The notes under the pieces are model-generated. The model was not told the DNA's origin. It saw nothing but the letters and a program-made list of their open reading frames with translations, and made no database searches. DNA of 64,000 nt from Streptomyces umbrinus (GTDB lineage: Bacteria; Actinomycetota; Actinomycetes; Streptomycetales; Streptomycetaceae): NCBI RefSeq assembly GCF_030817415.1, contig NZ_JAUSZI010000002.1:3348001-3412000 (forward strand). The letters run 5' to 3'. Each line of letters opens with the position of its first letter. The stretch's first letter is position 1. Made by a program: the position numbers and the translations under genes. Positions 25,359 through 34,097 of the stretch are shown here, in pieces.

Positions 25359-26168
25359 TTGCGGCGTATCAACGGCACGGCCCTCGTCATCGTGGCACTC
25401 GTCGGCACACTCGGCGCGCTCGCGTTCCCCGTGTGGTCGTACGCCGACCGCGCCGGTACGGGGCAGGCGAACCTCGCCTCCGGAACCGTACCGACTCGCT
25501 GGGGTCCGCTGACCGCCAACGACCGCGACCTGATCGTCCGCGTGCGACTGGCGGGTCTGTGGGAGCTGCCGGCGGGGCAGCAGGCTGCCGAGCGCTTCCC
25601 GAACGGTCCGGTACGGGAGGCGGCCGACCACCTGATCGTCGGTCACACCGACCTCGACAAGCGCGCACGCAGCGTCGCCCGGGATCTCGGTGTCGAACTG
25701 CCGAACCAGCCCAACGAGCAGCAGCAGGGCTGGCTGAACCAGATGTCCGCGGCGTCGGACGAGGACTACGTGAAGGTGTGGGCGAACCTGCTCCGGTCCG
25801 CGCACGGCAAGATCTTTCCGGTGATCGGCACGGTCCGGAACCAGACGCGCAACACGCTGGTGCGTCAGCTCGCCTCGGACACCAACCAGACCGTGCTGGA
25901 TCACATCACGGTCCTTGAGAAGACCGGCGCGATCGACTTCGACGCGATCGCCAACGACTCGGTGGCCGGATCGACGGCCAGCCCGAGTGGTCCGCCGCCG
26001 CCGGTCTCGGGCGTGGCTCCGCCCGCGGCGCCGCCCGCGGAGGCCACAGGCGACATCCAGACCACCTCACGGCCTTCACCGGGTGCGCCGGGCACGGTCA
26101 ACACGAACCGGCCGGAGGCCGAGGACCCGGACAACCCGGTCTCGACTCAAACCTCGTCCGCGCCGTAG
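25359..26168 (+). CDS. DUF4142-family protein, TTG start (paralogue 1)
   Basis: The protein has 269 residues. An N-terminal membrane segment (VIVALVGTLGALAFPVWSYA) could be an uncleaved anchor or signal. A helical DUF4142 region follows (DLIVRVRLAGLWELPAG, LPNQPNEQQQGWL, HITVLEKTGAIDFDAIA), then a Pro/Ala/Ser-rich tail. Function is unknown; DUF4142 proteins are envelope proteins with a ferritin-like helical bundle. No ATG or GTG fits. A TTG preceded by GGGAGGCACC matches exactly the position of the ATG of the paralogue at 28146, which also has GGAGGCACC, so TTG is the start. It lies upstream of the DUF692 gene on the same strand. Confidence 0.85.
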   Translation: MRRINGTALVIVALVGTLGALAFPVWSYADRAGTGQANLASGTVPTRWGPLTANDRDLIVRVRLAGLWELPAGQQAAERFPNGPVREAADHLIVGHTDLDKRARSVARDLGVELPNQPNEQQQGWLNQMSAASDEDYVKVWANLLRSAHGKIFPVIGTVRNQTRNTLVRQLASDTNQTVLDHITVLEKTGAIDFDAIANDSVAGSTASPSGPPPPVSGVAPPAAPPAEATGDIQTTSRPSPGAPGTVNTNRPEAEDPDNPVSTQTSSAP

Positions 26169-26339
26169 CGGGGCATGACCGCCGCCCGCGTCCCGAAGCT
26201 CAAATGTTGCTCTGAACGTCCCCGCCGATGGGTTCGGCCCCGCTTCCCGGGGCCATGACCCCGTCACGCCGGAACACAGGTCCGTCGAAGGAGACGACGC
26301 ACAGGTCCTGGTGAAGCCGTGGTGAAGGAGGGGGACGAG

Positions 26340-27722
26340 ATGAAGCACTTGGGTACGGGAATCGGGTGGCGGCCGGAGATCGCGGAGGCCGTGGAGGGCA
26401 TGCCCGGCATCGACTGGGTCGAGGCCGTCGCGGAGAACGTGTGCCCGGGGCATCTCCCCGAGTCGCTGGTGCGGCTGCGCGAGCGCGGCGTCACGGTGGT
26501 TCCGCACGGGGTGTCGCTCGGCCTCGGCGGCGCCGACCGCCCCGACGAGGGAAAGCTCGCCGATCTCGCGGCGGCCGCCGAGGCCCTCGGCTCCCCTCTC
26601 GTCACCGAGCACATCGCGTTCGTCCGCGCGGGCGGGGCGCTCACCGCCTCGCCCCTCCTGGAGGCCGGGCACCTGCTGCCAGTCCCCCGCACCAGGGACG
26701 CCCTCGACGTCCTCTGCGAGAACATCCGCATCGCCCAGGACGCGCTGCCCGTGCCGCTAGCGGTGGAGAACATCGCGGCGCTGATCTCCTGGCCGGGCGA
26801 GGAGATGACCGAGGGGCAGTTCCTGTACGACCTGGCCGACCGCACCGGCGTACGCCTCCTCATCGACGTGGCCAACCTCCACACCAACCACGTCAACCGC
26901 GGTGAGGACCCCGCCAAGGCCCTCGACGAGCTGCCCGTCGAGGCGATCGCGTACGTCCACGTCGCCGGCGGTTTCGAACGCGACGGCGTGTGGCACGACA
27001 GCCACGCCCACGCCGTGCCGCCCGCCGTCCTCGCGATCCTCGCCGACCTGTCCTCCCGGGTCCGCCCGCCGGGCGTACTCCTGGAGCGCGACGAGAACTT
27101 CCCCGCACCGGCCGAGCTGGAGCGAGAGCTGACGGCGATCCGGGAGACGGTGGAGAAGGGGGCTCTCTCGGTGGTTCCGACGGTGTCCGCCGAGGCCGCA
27201 TCCGAGACCGCCGCCTCCGAGACCTCCGACGCTTCCAAGGCCTCCGACGCTTCCGGAACCACCGACCCGGATTCCGGTGACGCACCGAAGGCGTCACCCT
27301 CCACCGACCCCTCCCGCCAGCGGCTCGCCCTCGCGCAGGCGGCCCTGTTGTCCGCGCTGGTCGCCGGGACGCCCGTGCCGGAGGGCTTCGACGGGACCCG
27401 GCTGTCCGTGCAGGCCCGGGCGCTGGCGGGCAAGCGGGCCGATGTCGTGGCCAAGGTCGCGCCTGAGCTGCCGGAGATTCTGGCGGCGGCGTACCGCACG
27501 TCGTTCGTCGCGTACGCGCACGGCCACCCGATGACCGGCGGCTACCGGCGGGACGCGCTGGACTTCGCCGAGCATCTGCTGCTGGGCGGCCGGCTGGAGG
27601 ACCCGGACGTACGGCGGCGGGTGAGCGACTGGTGGCTGGAGCGCTCGGGTCCCGCGCCGCTGTCGCAGCACCCGGCTGCCAGGCTGGCGCGCGCCACGCG
27701 GCGGGTACTGCTCAGGCGATGA
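26340..27722 (+). CDS. DUF692 (MNIO) enzyme with fused C-terminal domain
   Basis: The protein has 460 residues. Residues 1-265 form the DUF692 barrel of multinuclear non-heme iron oxidases (MbnB, TglH relatives): GIGWRPE at the start, [11 protein letters not shown] (His56), VTEHIAF (Glu90, His91), VENI (Glu143), [10 protein letters not shown] (Asp176, Asn179), VHVAGG (His207), HDSHAHAVP (Asp220, His222) and LERDENFP (Glu249, Asp251). These are the expected iron ligands. A 45-residue Ser/Ala/Thr/Asp linker (281-326) leads to a helical domain of about 130 residues ([30 protein letters not shown]) that resembles the separate partner proteins of MNIO systems. No obvious peptide substrate is adjacent. 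GGAGGGGGACGAG precedes the ATG. Confidence 0.88.
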   Translation: MKHLGTGIGWRPEIAEAVEGMPGIDWVEAVAENVCPGHLPESLVRLRERGVTVVPHGVSLGLGGADRPDEGKLADLAAAAEALGSPLVTEHIAFVRAGGALTASPLLEAGHLLPVPRTRDALDVLCENIRIAQDALPVPLAVENIAALISWPGEEMTEGQFLYDLADRTGVRLLIDVANLHTNHVNRGEDPAKALDELPVEAIAYVHVAGGFERDGVWHDSHAHAVPPAVLAILADLSSRVRPPGVLLERDENFPAPAELERELTAIRETVEKGALSVVPTVSAEAASETAASETSDASKASDASGTTDPDSGDAPKASPSTDPSRQRLALAQAALLSALVAGTPVPEGFDGTRLSVQARALAGKRADVVAKVAPELPEILAAAYRTSFVAYAHGHPMTGGYRRDALDFAEHLLLGGRLEDPDVRRRVSDWWLERSGPAPLSQHPAARLARATRRVLLRR

Positions 27723-28145
27723 GGCGCGTCCCGCTGAGGCGATGACGGGGTCCCGCCCGGGGCGTTGAGAACGAGTCGACACCGGGCGTAGAGGCCTTCG
27801 TCACCGCGTGACATCGCTCACCGGGCGACACGGGCGCCGGATCTGTACAGAACAGCGGGCCCCTTGCCTGCTCAGTGCCACTGCGCCGACGGCCGGGCGC
27901 GCGGGCTCGCATCCGGCCGGCGCCGGGCGCACCCCGCGTGTGCGCGTGGTGCACGAAAGCCCGCCCGCCGTGGGCCGCGCGCCGCCGCACCGCCCGCCAC
28001 CTGCGAAAACACCCTGCCTGCGGCCGTCTGTCCGGATTCGTACGGCAACCGTCCGAACCCGTACCTCAGTTGACGTACACCGCGCAGTAATATTCCACCT
28101 TCAACCCGAAGCGCACTAACGTGCGGTGCCGCAACAGGAGGCACC
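27723..28145 (+). other. 423-nt region with no clear gene; possible small Cys-containing frame
   Basis: No recognisable gene lies between the DUF692 and second DUF4142 genes. All three forward frames are open for 60-100 codons over GC-rich sequence, so openness is not evidence. One of them (TTG at 27864 to TGA at 28073, 69 codons, five Cys including QCHCADG and ATCEN) has fairly high GC in the third position but no ribosome site. The last 100 nt become less GC rich and include TAATAT (28088-28093), probably promoter sequence for the next gene. Confidence 0.4.
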
Positions 28146-29018
28146 ATGCGATCCATCAACAGCCGCAGACTGTTCAGCGGCACCGGGCTCATCGTCACGG
28201 GCCTGGCGGCGACCCTCGTGGCGCTGATCTTCCCGGTCTGGTCGTACTCGGACCGGTCGGGCACCGGTGTGGACACGCTCAACGCCCAGACCTTGTCGAC
28301 GAGGTACGGCCCGCTGTCCGCGCTGGACCGGGAGTTCGTCACCAAGGTGCGGCTCGCTGGCCTGTGGGAGCTGCCCGCCGGCCAGCAGGCCGAGGAACGC
28401 GGCACGACCCAGGCGGTCAAGACGGCGGGCGAGCACCTCGTGGAGGGGCACACGTTCCTGGACGAGCGGGTGCGCGACGTGGCCTCGCGGCTCGGGCTCC
28501 AGTTGCCCAACCAGCCCAACGAGCAGCAGCAGGCGTGGCTCGGCACGCTGAGCGCGGCACGGGGCGAGGAATACGACGTCCAGTTCGCGAACATCCTGCG
28601 CAAGGCGCACGGCAAGGTCTTCGGCCTGGTCGCCCAGGTCCGCGCGAGCACCCGCAACTCGCTCGTCCGCGGTCTCGCCGACGACGCGAACACCACGGTT
28701 CTGGACCACATCACGGTCCTGGAGGCCACCGGACTCGTCGACTTCGACGCCCTGGCCCGGGACGCGGCCACCGCGAGCCCGCCGCCGCTCACCAACTCCC
28801 CGGCCCCGCCCGGTCCGACGGACTCCCCGAGCGCGCCCGTCCCGGTCTCCCCGTCCCCGGCCTCCCCCTCCCCTTCGCCGACGTACACGCTGCCGCCGCC
28901 CGCGACGAGCCGCCCACCGGAGGACGACAAGCCGAAGGAATCCACGGAATCCAAGAAGTCCGCGGCCTCGAAGGGCGGGGACAAGGACGAGGGCAAGTCC
29001 GAGGACAAGAAGCCCTGA
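28146..29018 (+). CDS. DUF4142-family protein (paralogue 2)
   Basis: The protein has 290 residues and is a clear paralogue of the product at 25359: FPVWSY after the N-terminal membrane segment, KVRLAGLWELPAGQQA, LPNQPNEQQQAWLGTLSAA, and HITVLEATGLVDFDALA are all shared. The C-terminal 80 residues differ, being a Pro/Ser-rich region (TLPPPATSRPPEDD) ending in a Lys/Asp/Glu/Ser-rich stretch that may be flexible and surface exposed. AGGAGGCACC precedes the ATG. Two copies flanking one DUF692 gene suggest a tandem duplication and a shared envelope function. Confidence 0.87.
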   Translation: MRSINSRRLFSGTGLIVTGLAATLVALIFPVWSYSDRSGTGVDTLNAQTLSTRYGPLSALDREFVTKVRLAGLWELPAGQQAEERGTTQAVKTAGEHLVEGHTFLDERVRDVASRLGLQLPNQPNEQQQAWLGTLSAARGEEYDVQFANILRKAHGKVFGLVAQVRASTRNSLVRGLADDANTTVLDHITVLEATGLVDFDALARDAATASPPPLTNSPAPPGPTDSPSAPVPVSPSPASPSPSPTYTLPPPATSRPPEDDKPKESTESKKSAASKGGDKDEGKSEDKKP

Positions 29019-29121
29019 CAACCGGAACGCAGCGAAGCGAAACGTCACACTGTGGCGACGCTCCGTCCAAATTGTGAACAAGCCGTGGCGCGCCCGGGCC
29101 TCCTTCGCATAGAAATCCCGC

Positions 29122-29898
29122 ATGTTCTGGGTCCTCCTCCTGCTCCTGGCCTGGGTCGCGGCCGGCACCACGTGCACGCGTCTGTGCCTGGCCTCGGTCC
29201 GCGCCGCCGCCGTCGTCGACGAGACGGACCGGTTCCAGGGCCGCGGTCTCACGCTGTACGAGGCGGCGTTCCTGTCGGGCGGCCCCGCGCGGGTCGCCGA
29301 TCTGACACTGGTGTCGATGGCCCGCCAGCGCCGCCTGCTGCTCGCCCACACGGGCTGGGCGACCGTCGTGGACCCGCGCGGCCGGGACGAGATGGAGCGC
29401 TCGGTACTGGGCGCGATAGGCCCGTACGGACAGTCCCGGATCGCGCCGGTCCGTACGACCGCGGCCGCCGCGGAATCCGTACGTGTCCTCGCCGACCGCC
29501 TCGTCGCGGCGGGCCTCGCCGTGCCGGACGGCGCCCGCACCACCGTCGCGGGTGCGGTGCGCCAGGTGCGGGCCGCAGCGGCGGCCGTGCTGGTGCTGGG
29601 CGCGGTCGCCCTGTTGATGCCGTCTCAGGCGCAGGAGAACCGGGCCCTGGTGGCCATCTGGTTCACGCTCCCGCTCATCCTCACCCTGAGCTGCCTCGCC
29701 ATAGCCCGGATCGAGGTCCACCCCTACACGCGCTGGGCGTCCCCGGCCGGCCAGCACCTGCTGAGCGCCCTGGCCCGCCGCGCGGACACAGGCAGCGACG
29801 ACCGTACGTACCTCACCACCGTGGCCGTACGCGGCATCCGCGCGATCGGCGAACCGGGCCTCCGGGCTGCCTTCGCGCACCGCGAACCGCACGCCTAG
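29122..29898 (+). CDS. TIGR04222-type membrane protein
   Basis: The protein has 258 residues. The first 20 residues are a hydrophobic segment (WVLLLLLAWVAAGTT). The next 120 contain the family pattern LTLYEAAFLSGGPARVADL and TGWATVVDP. Two more membrane segments occur near residues 155-195. Function is unknown. Family members elsewhere often end in a Gly/Cys-rich tail, but this one ends plainly (REPHA). From memory this family often occurs beside DUF692 genes in actinobacteria, which makes the present neighbourhood meaningful. Confidence 0.8.
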   Translation: MFWVLLLLLAWVAAGTTCTRLCLASVRAAAVVDETDRFQGRGLTLYEAAFLSGGPARVADLTLVSMARQRRLLLAHTGWATVVDPRGRDEMERSVLGAIGPYGQSRIAPVRTTAAAAESVRVLADRLVAAGLAVPDGARTTVAGAVRQVRAAAAAVLVLGAVALLMPSQAQENRALVAIWFTLPLILTLSCLAIARIEVHPYTRWASPAGQHLLSALARRADTGSDDRTYLTTVAVRGIRAIGEPGLRAAFAHREPHA

Positions 29899-30027
29899 AG
29901 CGCGCCCTGGACGCGCGCCGGACGCGCATCGGGGTCATTGGGCCGACACCGGCGAGCCGGTGCTTTACTTCGCCAAGCACCAAACCAAATATCCCTTTTG
30001 CTGCTGCCGTGCACTGAAGGGAACGCG

Positions 30028-31602
30028 ATGCGAGCTGCCGCCCTCTACGGAACGGCCGGGTCCCTGGTTCTGACCGCCGTCGTCGCCGCCCCCGCGGGCA
30101 GCGCCCAGACCCCCCTCGGCCGGCCCGAACTGCACGGCACGGCGGTCGCCGCCCAGCGCGCCGCCGCCGACGGCATCCGGTTCGGCAACTGCTCTCAGGA
30201 GCAGGACACCCCGGGCAGCCTGCAGTGCGGCACGGTGGAGGTGCCGCTCGACTACGCGCACCCCGAGGGCAAGAAGATCAAGCTGACCGTCAGCCGGGTG
30301 AAGGCCACTGGCAAGGACGGCAAGCGGCAGGTGGCGCGGCAGGGCGCGCTGGTCTTCAACCCGGGCGGTCCCGGCGCCTCCGGCATGTACTTCCCACTGA
30401 TCGGCATGATCCCCGAGTGGAAGCGCATCGCCGGGGCGTACGACCTCGTCGGCTACGCCCCGCGCGGGGTCGGCCGCTCGGCGCCGCTCTCCTGCCAGGA
30501 CCCGAAGCGGCTCCTGAAGGGCCCCACGCAGTCGCCGACGTACCCCTCGGAGTCGTACAAGAAGGAGCGCGTCGCGCGGGCCAAGGCGTTCGCGCGCGGC
30601 TGCGTCGAGCGGTCGGGGCGCGAGATCCGGCACTTCTCCTCGCTCAACAACGCCCGCGACCTGGACGTCCTGCGCGCCGCCCTCGGCGAACGGAAGCTGA
30701 CCTTCATGGGGGCCTCGTACGGCACGTACTTCGCGTCGCTGTACGCGACGCTGTTCCCCTCGCACGTACGCCGGATGGTCTTCGACTCGGCCGTGAACCC
30801 GGACCCGGAGAAGGTCTGGTACCGGAACAACCTCGACCAGTCGGTCGCCTTCGAGGGCCGCTGGGCCGACTTCCGCACCTGGATCGCCAAACACCACAAG
30901 GTGTACGGGCTGGGCCGCACCCCGGAAGAAGTACTGCGCAGTTACGAGAAGGCCCGGGCGCGGCTCGCCGCCGAACCCGCGGGCGGCAAGGTCGGTCCCG
31001 GGCAGCTCCAGAGCACGTTCCTGCAGGCCGGGTACTACGACGACTACTGGCCGCAGCGCGCGCTGGCGCTCTCCGCCTATCTGAAGGGCGATCCGCAGCC
31101 GCTGATCCGGCAGGCGGGGCCGAACCCGGACGCGGTGGAGGAGCAGGAGAACAGCAAGGCGGTCTACATCGCCACCGAGTGCAACGACGCGCCCTGGCCT
31201 CGGGCCTGGCACACCTGGGACCGCGACAACACCCGGCTCGCACGCGTGGCCCCGTTCGAGACCTGGGACAACGTCTGGATGAACCTGCCCTGCGCGTACT
31301 GGCCCCTGCCGCGTCAACGGCCGATCGACGTCGGCACATCACCCGGCGAACTGCCGCCCACCCTGATCCTGGCCGCCGAACGGGACGCCGCGGCCCCGTA
31401 CACCGGCGCCCTTGAGACGCACCGCCGCCTGTCGGGTTCAGTACTGGTCACAGAGCTGGCATCGGGCACGCACGGGATCGGCGGCGGCTCCAACGAGTGC
31501 GTCAACGCCTACTTGGACGCGTACTTGCTGGAGGGCAAGCTCCCGGTGCGCCGCGCAACCTGCGCACCGCACAAGGAGCCAACCCCGGTCGCGCCCCTTT
31601 AG
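30028..31602 (+). CDS. secreted alpha/beta hydrolase, tripeptidyl-aminopeptidase type
   Basis: The protein has 524 residues. A signal peptide (to about residue 27, PAGSAQ) is followed by an alpha/beta-hydrolase of the Streptomyces Tap/SlpD group, which removes N-terminal tripeptides from extracellular proteins. Visible features are the oxyanion region LVFNPGGPGASG, the nucleophile elbow GASYGTYF, the acidic residue in AAERDAAAPY and the histidine in GTHGIGG. The lid region carries several Cys likely to form disulfides. The ATG follows AAGGGAA. Its stop codon lies within a dispersed palindromic repeat, which therefore encodes the last residues. Confidence 0.87.
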   Translation: MRAAALYGTAGSLVLTAVVAAPAGSAQTPLGRPELHGTAVAAQRAAADGIRFGNCSQEQDTPGSLQCGTVEVPLDYAHPEGKKIKLTVSRVKATGKDGKRQVARQGALVFNPGGPGASGMYFPLIGMIPEWKRIAGAYDLVGYAPRGVGRSAPLSCQDPKRLLKGPTQSPTYPSESYKKERVARAKAFARGCVERSGREIRHFSSLNNARDLDVLRAALGERKLTFMGASYGTYFASLYATLFPSHVRRMVFDSAVNPDPEKVWYRNNLDQSVAFEGRWADFRTWIAKHHKVYGLGRTPEEVLRSYEKARARLAAEPAGGKVGPGQLQSTFLQAGYYDDYWPQRALALSAYLKGDPQPLIRQAGPNPDAVEEQENSKAVYIATECNDAPWPRAWHTWDRDNTRLARVAPFETWDNVWMNLPCAYWPLPRQRPIDVGTSPGELPPTLILAAERDAAAPYTGALETHRRLSGSVLVTELASGTHGIGGGSNECVNAYLDAYLLEGKLPVRRATCAPHKEPTPVAPL

Positions 31603-31660
31603 GGGCGGCGCCCTTCAGGGGCGCGGGGAACTGCGCGACCAGCCCACACACACCCGCAGC
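31591..31660 (+). repeat. palindromic repeat at the hydrolase stop codon
   Basis: GCGCCCC-TTT-AGGGGC is followed directly by a second CGCCCTTCAGGGGCGCGGGG unit and the shared tail AACTGCGCGACCAGCCC. The TAG at 31600-31602 ends the hydrolase gene inside the first hairpin. It faces the convergent hemQ gene and may terminate both. Confidence 0.85.
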
Positions 31661-31687
31661 CGACGTACAAGCCCACCCGAGGAGCGA

Positions 31688-32425
31688 CTACGCGAGCCCG
31701 GCAACCAGCTCAGCAACCGACTTACGCCGCCCGGTATAGAACGGCACCTCTTCCCGGACATGCATCCGAGCCTCGGACGCACGAAGGTGACGCATGAGAT
31801 CCACAATGCGATACAACTCGTCCGCCTCGAACGCGAGCATCCACTCGTAGTCGCCGAGCGAGAACGAGGCAACCGTGTTGGCACGCACGTCCGGGTACCC
31901 CCGAGCCATCTTGCCGTGGTCGGCGAGCATCCGGCGACGGTCCTCGTCCGGCAGCAGGTACCAGTCGTAGGAGCGCACGAAGGGGTACACGCTGATGTAG
32001 TTGCGCGGCGTCTCGTCGGCGAGGAACGCCGGGATGTGCGAGCGGTTGAACTCCGCCGGCCGGTGCAGCGCCATGTTCGACCAGACCGGCTCCAGCGCGC
32101 GGCCCAGCTTCGTACGGCGGAAGAGGTTGTACGCCTCCTGGAGCTGGTCAGCCGTCTCGGCGTGCCACCAGATCATGAGGTCGGCGTCGGCGCGCAGCCC
32201 CGACACGTCGTACGTGCCGCGGATCGTGACGTCCTTGGCTTCGAGCTGGTCGAAGAGCTCCTGGACCTCGTTCGCGTACCCGGCGCGCGCAGCGTCATCG
32301 GGGAGGACGTCTCGAAGTCTGAACACGGACCAGAGGGTGTAGCGGATGACCTCGTTGAGGTCCTTGGCCTTCTTGCCGGCGTTCGGGATCCTGGCCTGGC
32401 CGGTGGTGGGGGCGTCGTCACTCAT
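31688..32425 (-). CDS. hemQ: coproheme decarboxylase HemQ (ChdC)
   Basis: The protein has 245 residues and belongs to the chlorite-dismutase superfamily. It performs the last step of the coproporphyrin-dependent heme route, the oxidative decarboxylation of coproheme to heme b. The catalytic tyrosine is in [12 protein letters not shown] (Tyr147), and the proximal heme histidine in [11 protein letters not shown] (His170), as expected for actinobacterial members. It follows hemG by four bases on the same strand, so the two enzymes of the same pathway are coexpressed. Confidence 0.93.
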   Translation of the reverse strand: MSDDAPTTGQARIPNAGKKAKDLNEVIRYTLWSVFRLRDVLPDDAARAGYANEVQELFDQLEAKDVTIRGTYDVSGLRADADLMIWWHAETADQLQEAYNLFRRTKLGRALEPVWSNMALHRPAEFNRSHIPAFLADETPRNYISVYPFVRSYDWYLLPDEDRRRMLADHGKMARGYPDVRANTVASFSLGDYEWMLAFEADELYRIVDLMRHLRASEARMHVREEVPFYTGRRKSVAELVAGLA

Positions 32426-32429
32426 GGGG

Positions 32430-33914
32430 CTATTCTCCCGCTCCGCCGTGCAGGCTCTGCACCGGGTTCGTGATCAGTGCGTCCGTGAGTCCGGCGCGGT
32501 CGCCGGTCAGCTTGTCCACGGCCGCGTTCGCGCTCGCGATGCAGGCCGGGATGCCGACGCCGTCGTACGCCGCTCCGCAGACGGCGAGGCCCGGCAGCTT
32601 GCCGACGTGCTCGCGGATGCGGGCCACGCGCGCGTGGTGCCCGACCGGGTACTGGGGCAGTCCGTCGGTCCAGCGGGTCACCCTGGTCTCGACGGGCTCG
32701 GCGTGCAGGCCGGTGGCCTCGCGCAGGTCGTGCCGTGACACGTCGACGAGGTCCGCGTCGTCCCGGCCGAGGATCTCCGTCTCGCCGTAGCGCCCGACGG
32801 ACGTGCGCAGGACCACGACGTCCGGGTCCTCCTCCGCGATCCACCCCCACTTCTGGGAGGCGAACGTCGAGGCCTTGATGGTGCGCCCGTCAACAGGCGG
32901 CACCAGAAAACCGCTCCCTTCGGGGAGGGCGATCTCGTCGCGGCGGTAGGCGAGGGTGATCAGCGCCATGGAGGCGTACTCGACGGTCGCGAGCTCGGCC
33001 GCGGCGGCCGGGGCCTCGGCGCCGAGCAGCCCGGCCGCGGCACCGGCGGGCACCGCCACCACGACGGCGTCGGCATGGAGGACGTCACCACCGGCGACGA
33101 CACGCCAGCGCCCGCCGCCGTCCGCCCCGGCCGCCTCGCCCTCGACCCGCCGCAGCTCCGTCACCGGTGCCCCCGTGACGATCTCGCCGCCCCGGGCGCG
33201 CACCGACTCCGCGACGGCGAGCGGGAGCCCGCCGACGCCGCCCTCGATGCCGGTGAAGACCGGCCCCGTCTGCTGGTTCTTCGCCGCCCTCGTCTGGATC
33301 TCGCGGACTGCCTCCGTCAACGACGTGTGGGTGCGGGCCGCCTCGAAGAGCTGGGGGACGGCCGAGCGCATCGAGATGCGGTACGCGTCGCCCGCGTAGA
33401 CACCGCCGAGGAGGGGCTCGATCAGGCGGTCGACGACCTCGCGGCCGAGGCGCGCGGCGACGAACTCCCCCACCGCCACGTCGTCGCCGACCTCCGTGCG
33501 CGGCAGGTCGCGGTCGCGGTCGATCCGGCGCAGGCCCTCCTCCGAGAGGACTCCGGAGAGGGCGGCCGCGTCTCCGGGTACGCCCATGACGTGCCCCTTG
33601 GGCATGGGCCGCAGCGCCCCGCGCGTCCAGATCGAGGCGCTCGCCGTCGCGGGTGGCTGGAGCCGGTCGGCGAGGCCCACCTCGCGGGCGAGCGCCACCG
33701 CCTCGGGCCGCCGGGCGAGCATCGACTCGGCACCGAGGTCGACCCGCACTCCGGCGATCTCACCGGGCAGCAGCTTTCCGCCGAGCCGCTCCGAGGCCTC
33801 AAGCACGGTCACGCGCGCCCCGTCGTCCAGCAGCCGGTGGGCGGCGGCCAGACCGGCGATACCGCCCCCGATGACGACGACATGACCCGTGCCCGTACGT
33901 GTGTCTGCGTGCAT
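32430..33914 (-). CDS. hemG: coproporphyrinogen/protoporphyrinogen III oxidase (HemY/CgoX type)
   Basis: This flavoprotein of 494 residues oxidises coproporphyrinogen III to coproporphyrin III in actinobacteria. The FAD-binding motif [15 protein letters not shown] lies near the N-terminus, followed by [14 protein letters not shown]; the late PAGAAAGLL and [18 protein letters not shown] stretches are typical of the family. The start at 33914 was chosen because it places the FAD motif close to the N-terminus and has GGAG upstream; an extended frame to 34040 has no support. Symbol hemG follows Streptomyces usage; hemY/cgoX are synonyms. Confidence 0.92.
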   Translation of the reverse strand: MHADTRTGTGHVVVIGGGIAGLAAAHRLLDDGARVTVLEASERLGGKLLPGEIAGVRVDLGAESMLARRPEAVALAREVGLADRLQPPATASASIWTRGALRPMPKGHVMGVPGDAAALSGVLSEEGLRRIDRDRDLPRTEVGDDVAVGEFVAARLGREVVDRLIEPLLGGVYAGDAYRISMRSAVPQLFEAARTHTSLTEAVREIQTRAAKNQQTGPVFTGIEGGVGGLPLAVAESVRARGGEIVTGAPVTELRRVEGEAAGADGGGRWRVVAGGDVLHADAVVVAVPAGAAAGLLGAEAPAAAAELATVEYASMALITLAYRRDEIALPEGSGFLVPPVDGRTIKASTFASQKWGWIAEEDPDVVVLRTSVGRYGETEILGRDDADLVDVSRHDLREATGLHAEPVETRVTRWTDGLPQYPVGHHARVARIREHVGKLPGLAVCGAAYDGVGIPACIASANAAVDKLTGDRAGLTDALITNPVQSLHGGAGE

Positions 33915-34097
33915 GTCTCCACTGTCCCAGACCCCACCGACAGTCCCGCGGGCCCCGGTGCCCGTGAACGTGCCGGTGAGAGTGTCCATGACGAGTCCGG
34001 ACCGTGACCTCTTCGGGACCGGATCCGGCCAACGTCTCACAAGGGCTCTGCGTCGTAGGAGCGTCAGTCATCACGACACCCTCGGGGGTAAGCCGAT

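Noticed and set aside
28070..28093. TTGACG ... TAATAT as a sigma-70-type promoter
   Set aside because: The spacing is only 12 nt, too short for a normal promoter. The TAATAT may still be a -10 box with another -35.
25359..29018. DUF4142 proteins as direct peptide substrates of the DUF692 enzyme
   Set aside because: They are 270-290 residues long and contain no cysteine, so they cannot be standard Cys-modified precursors. A different relation is still possible.
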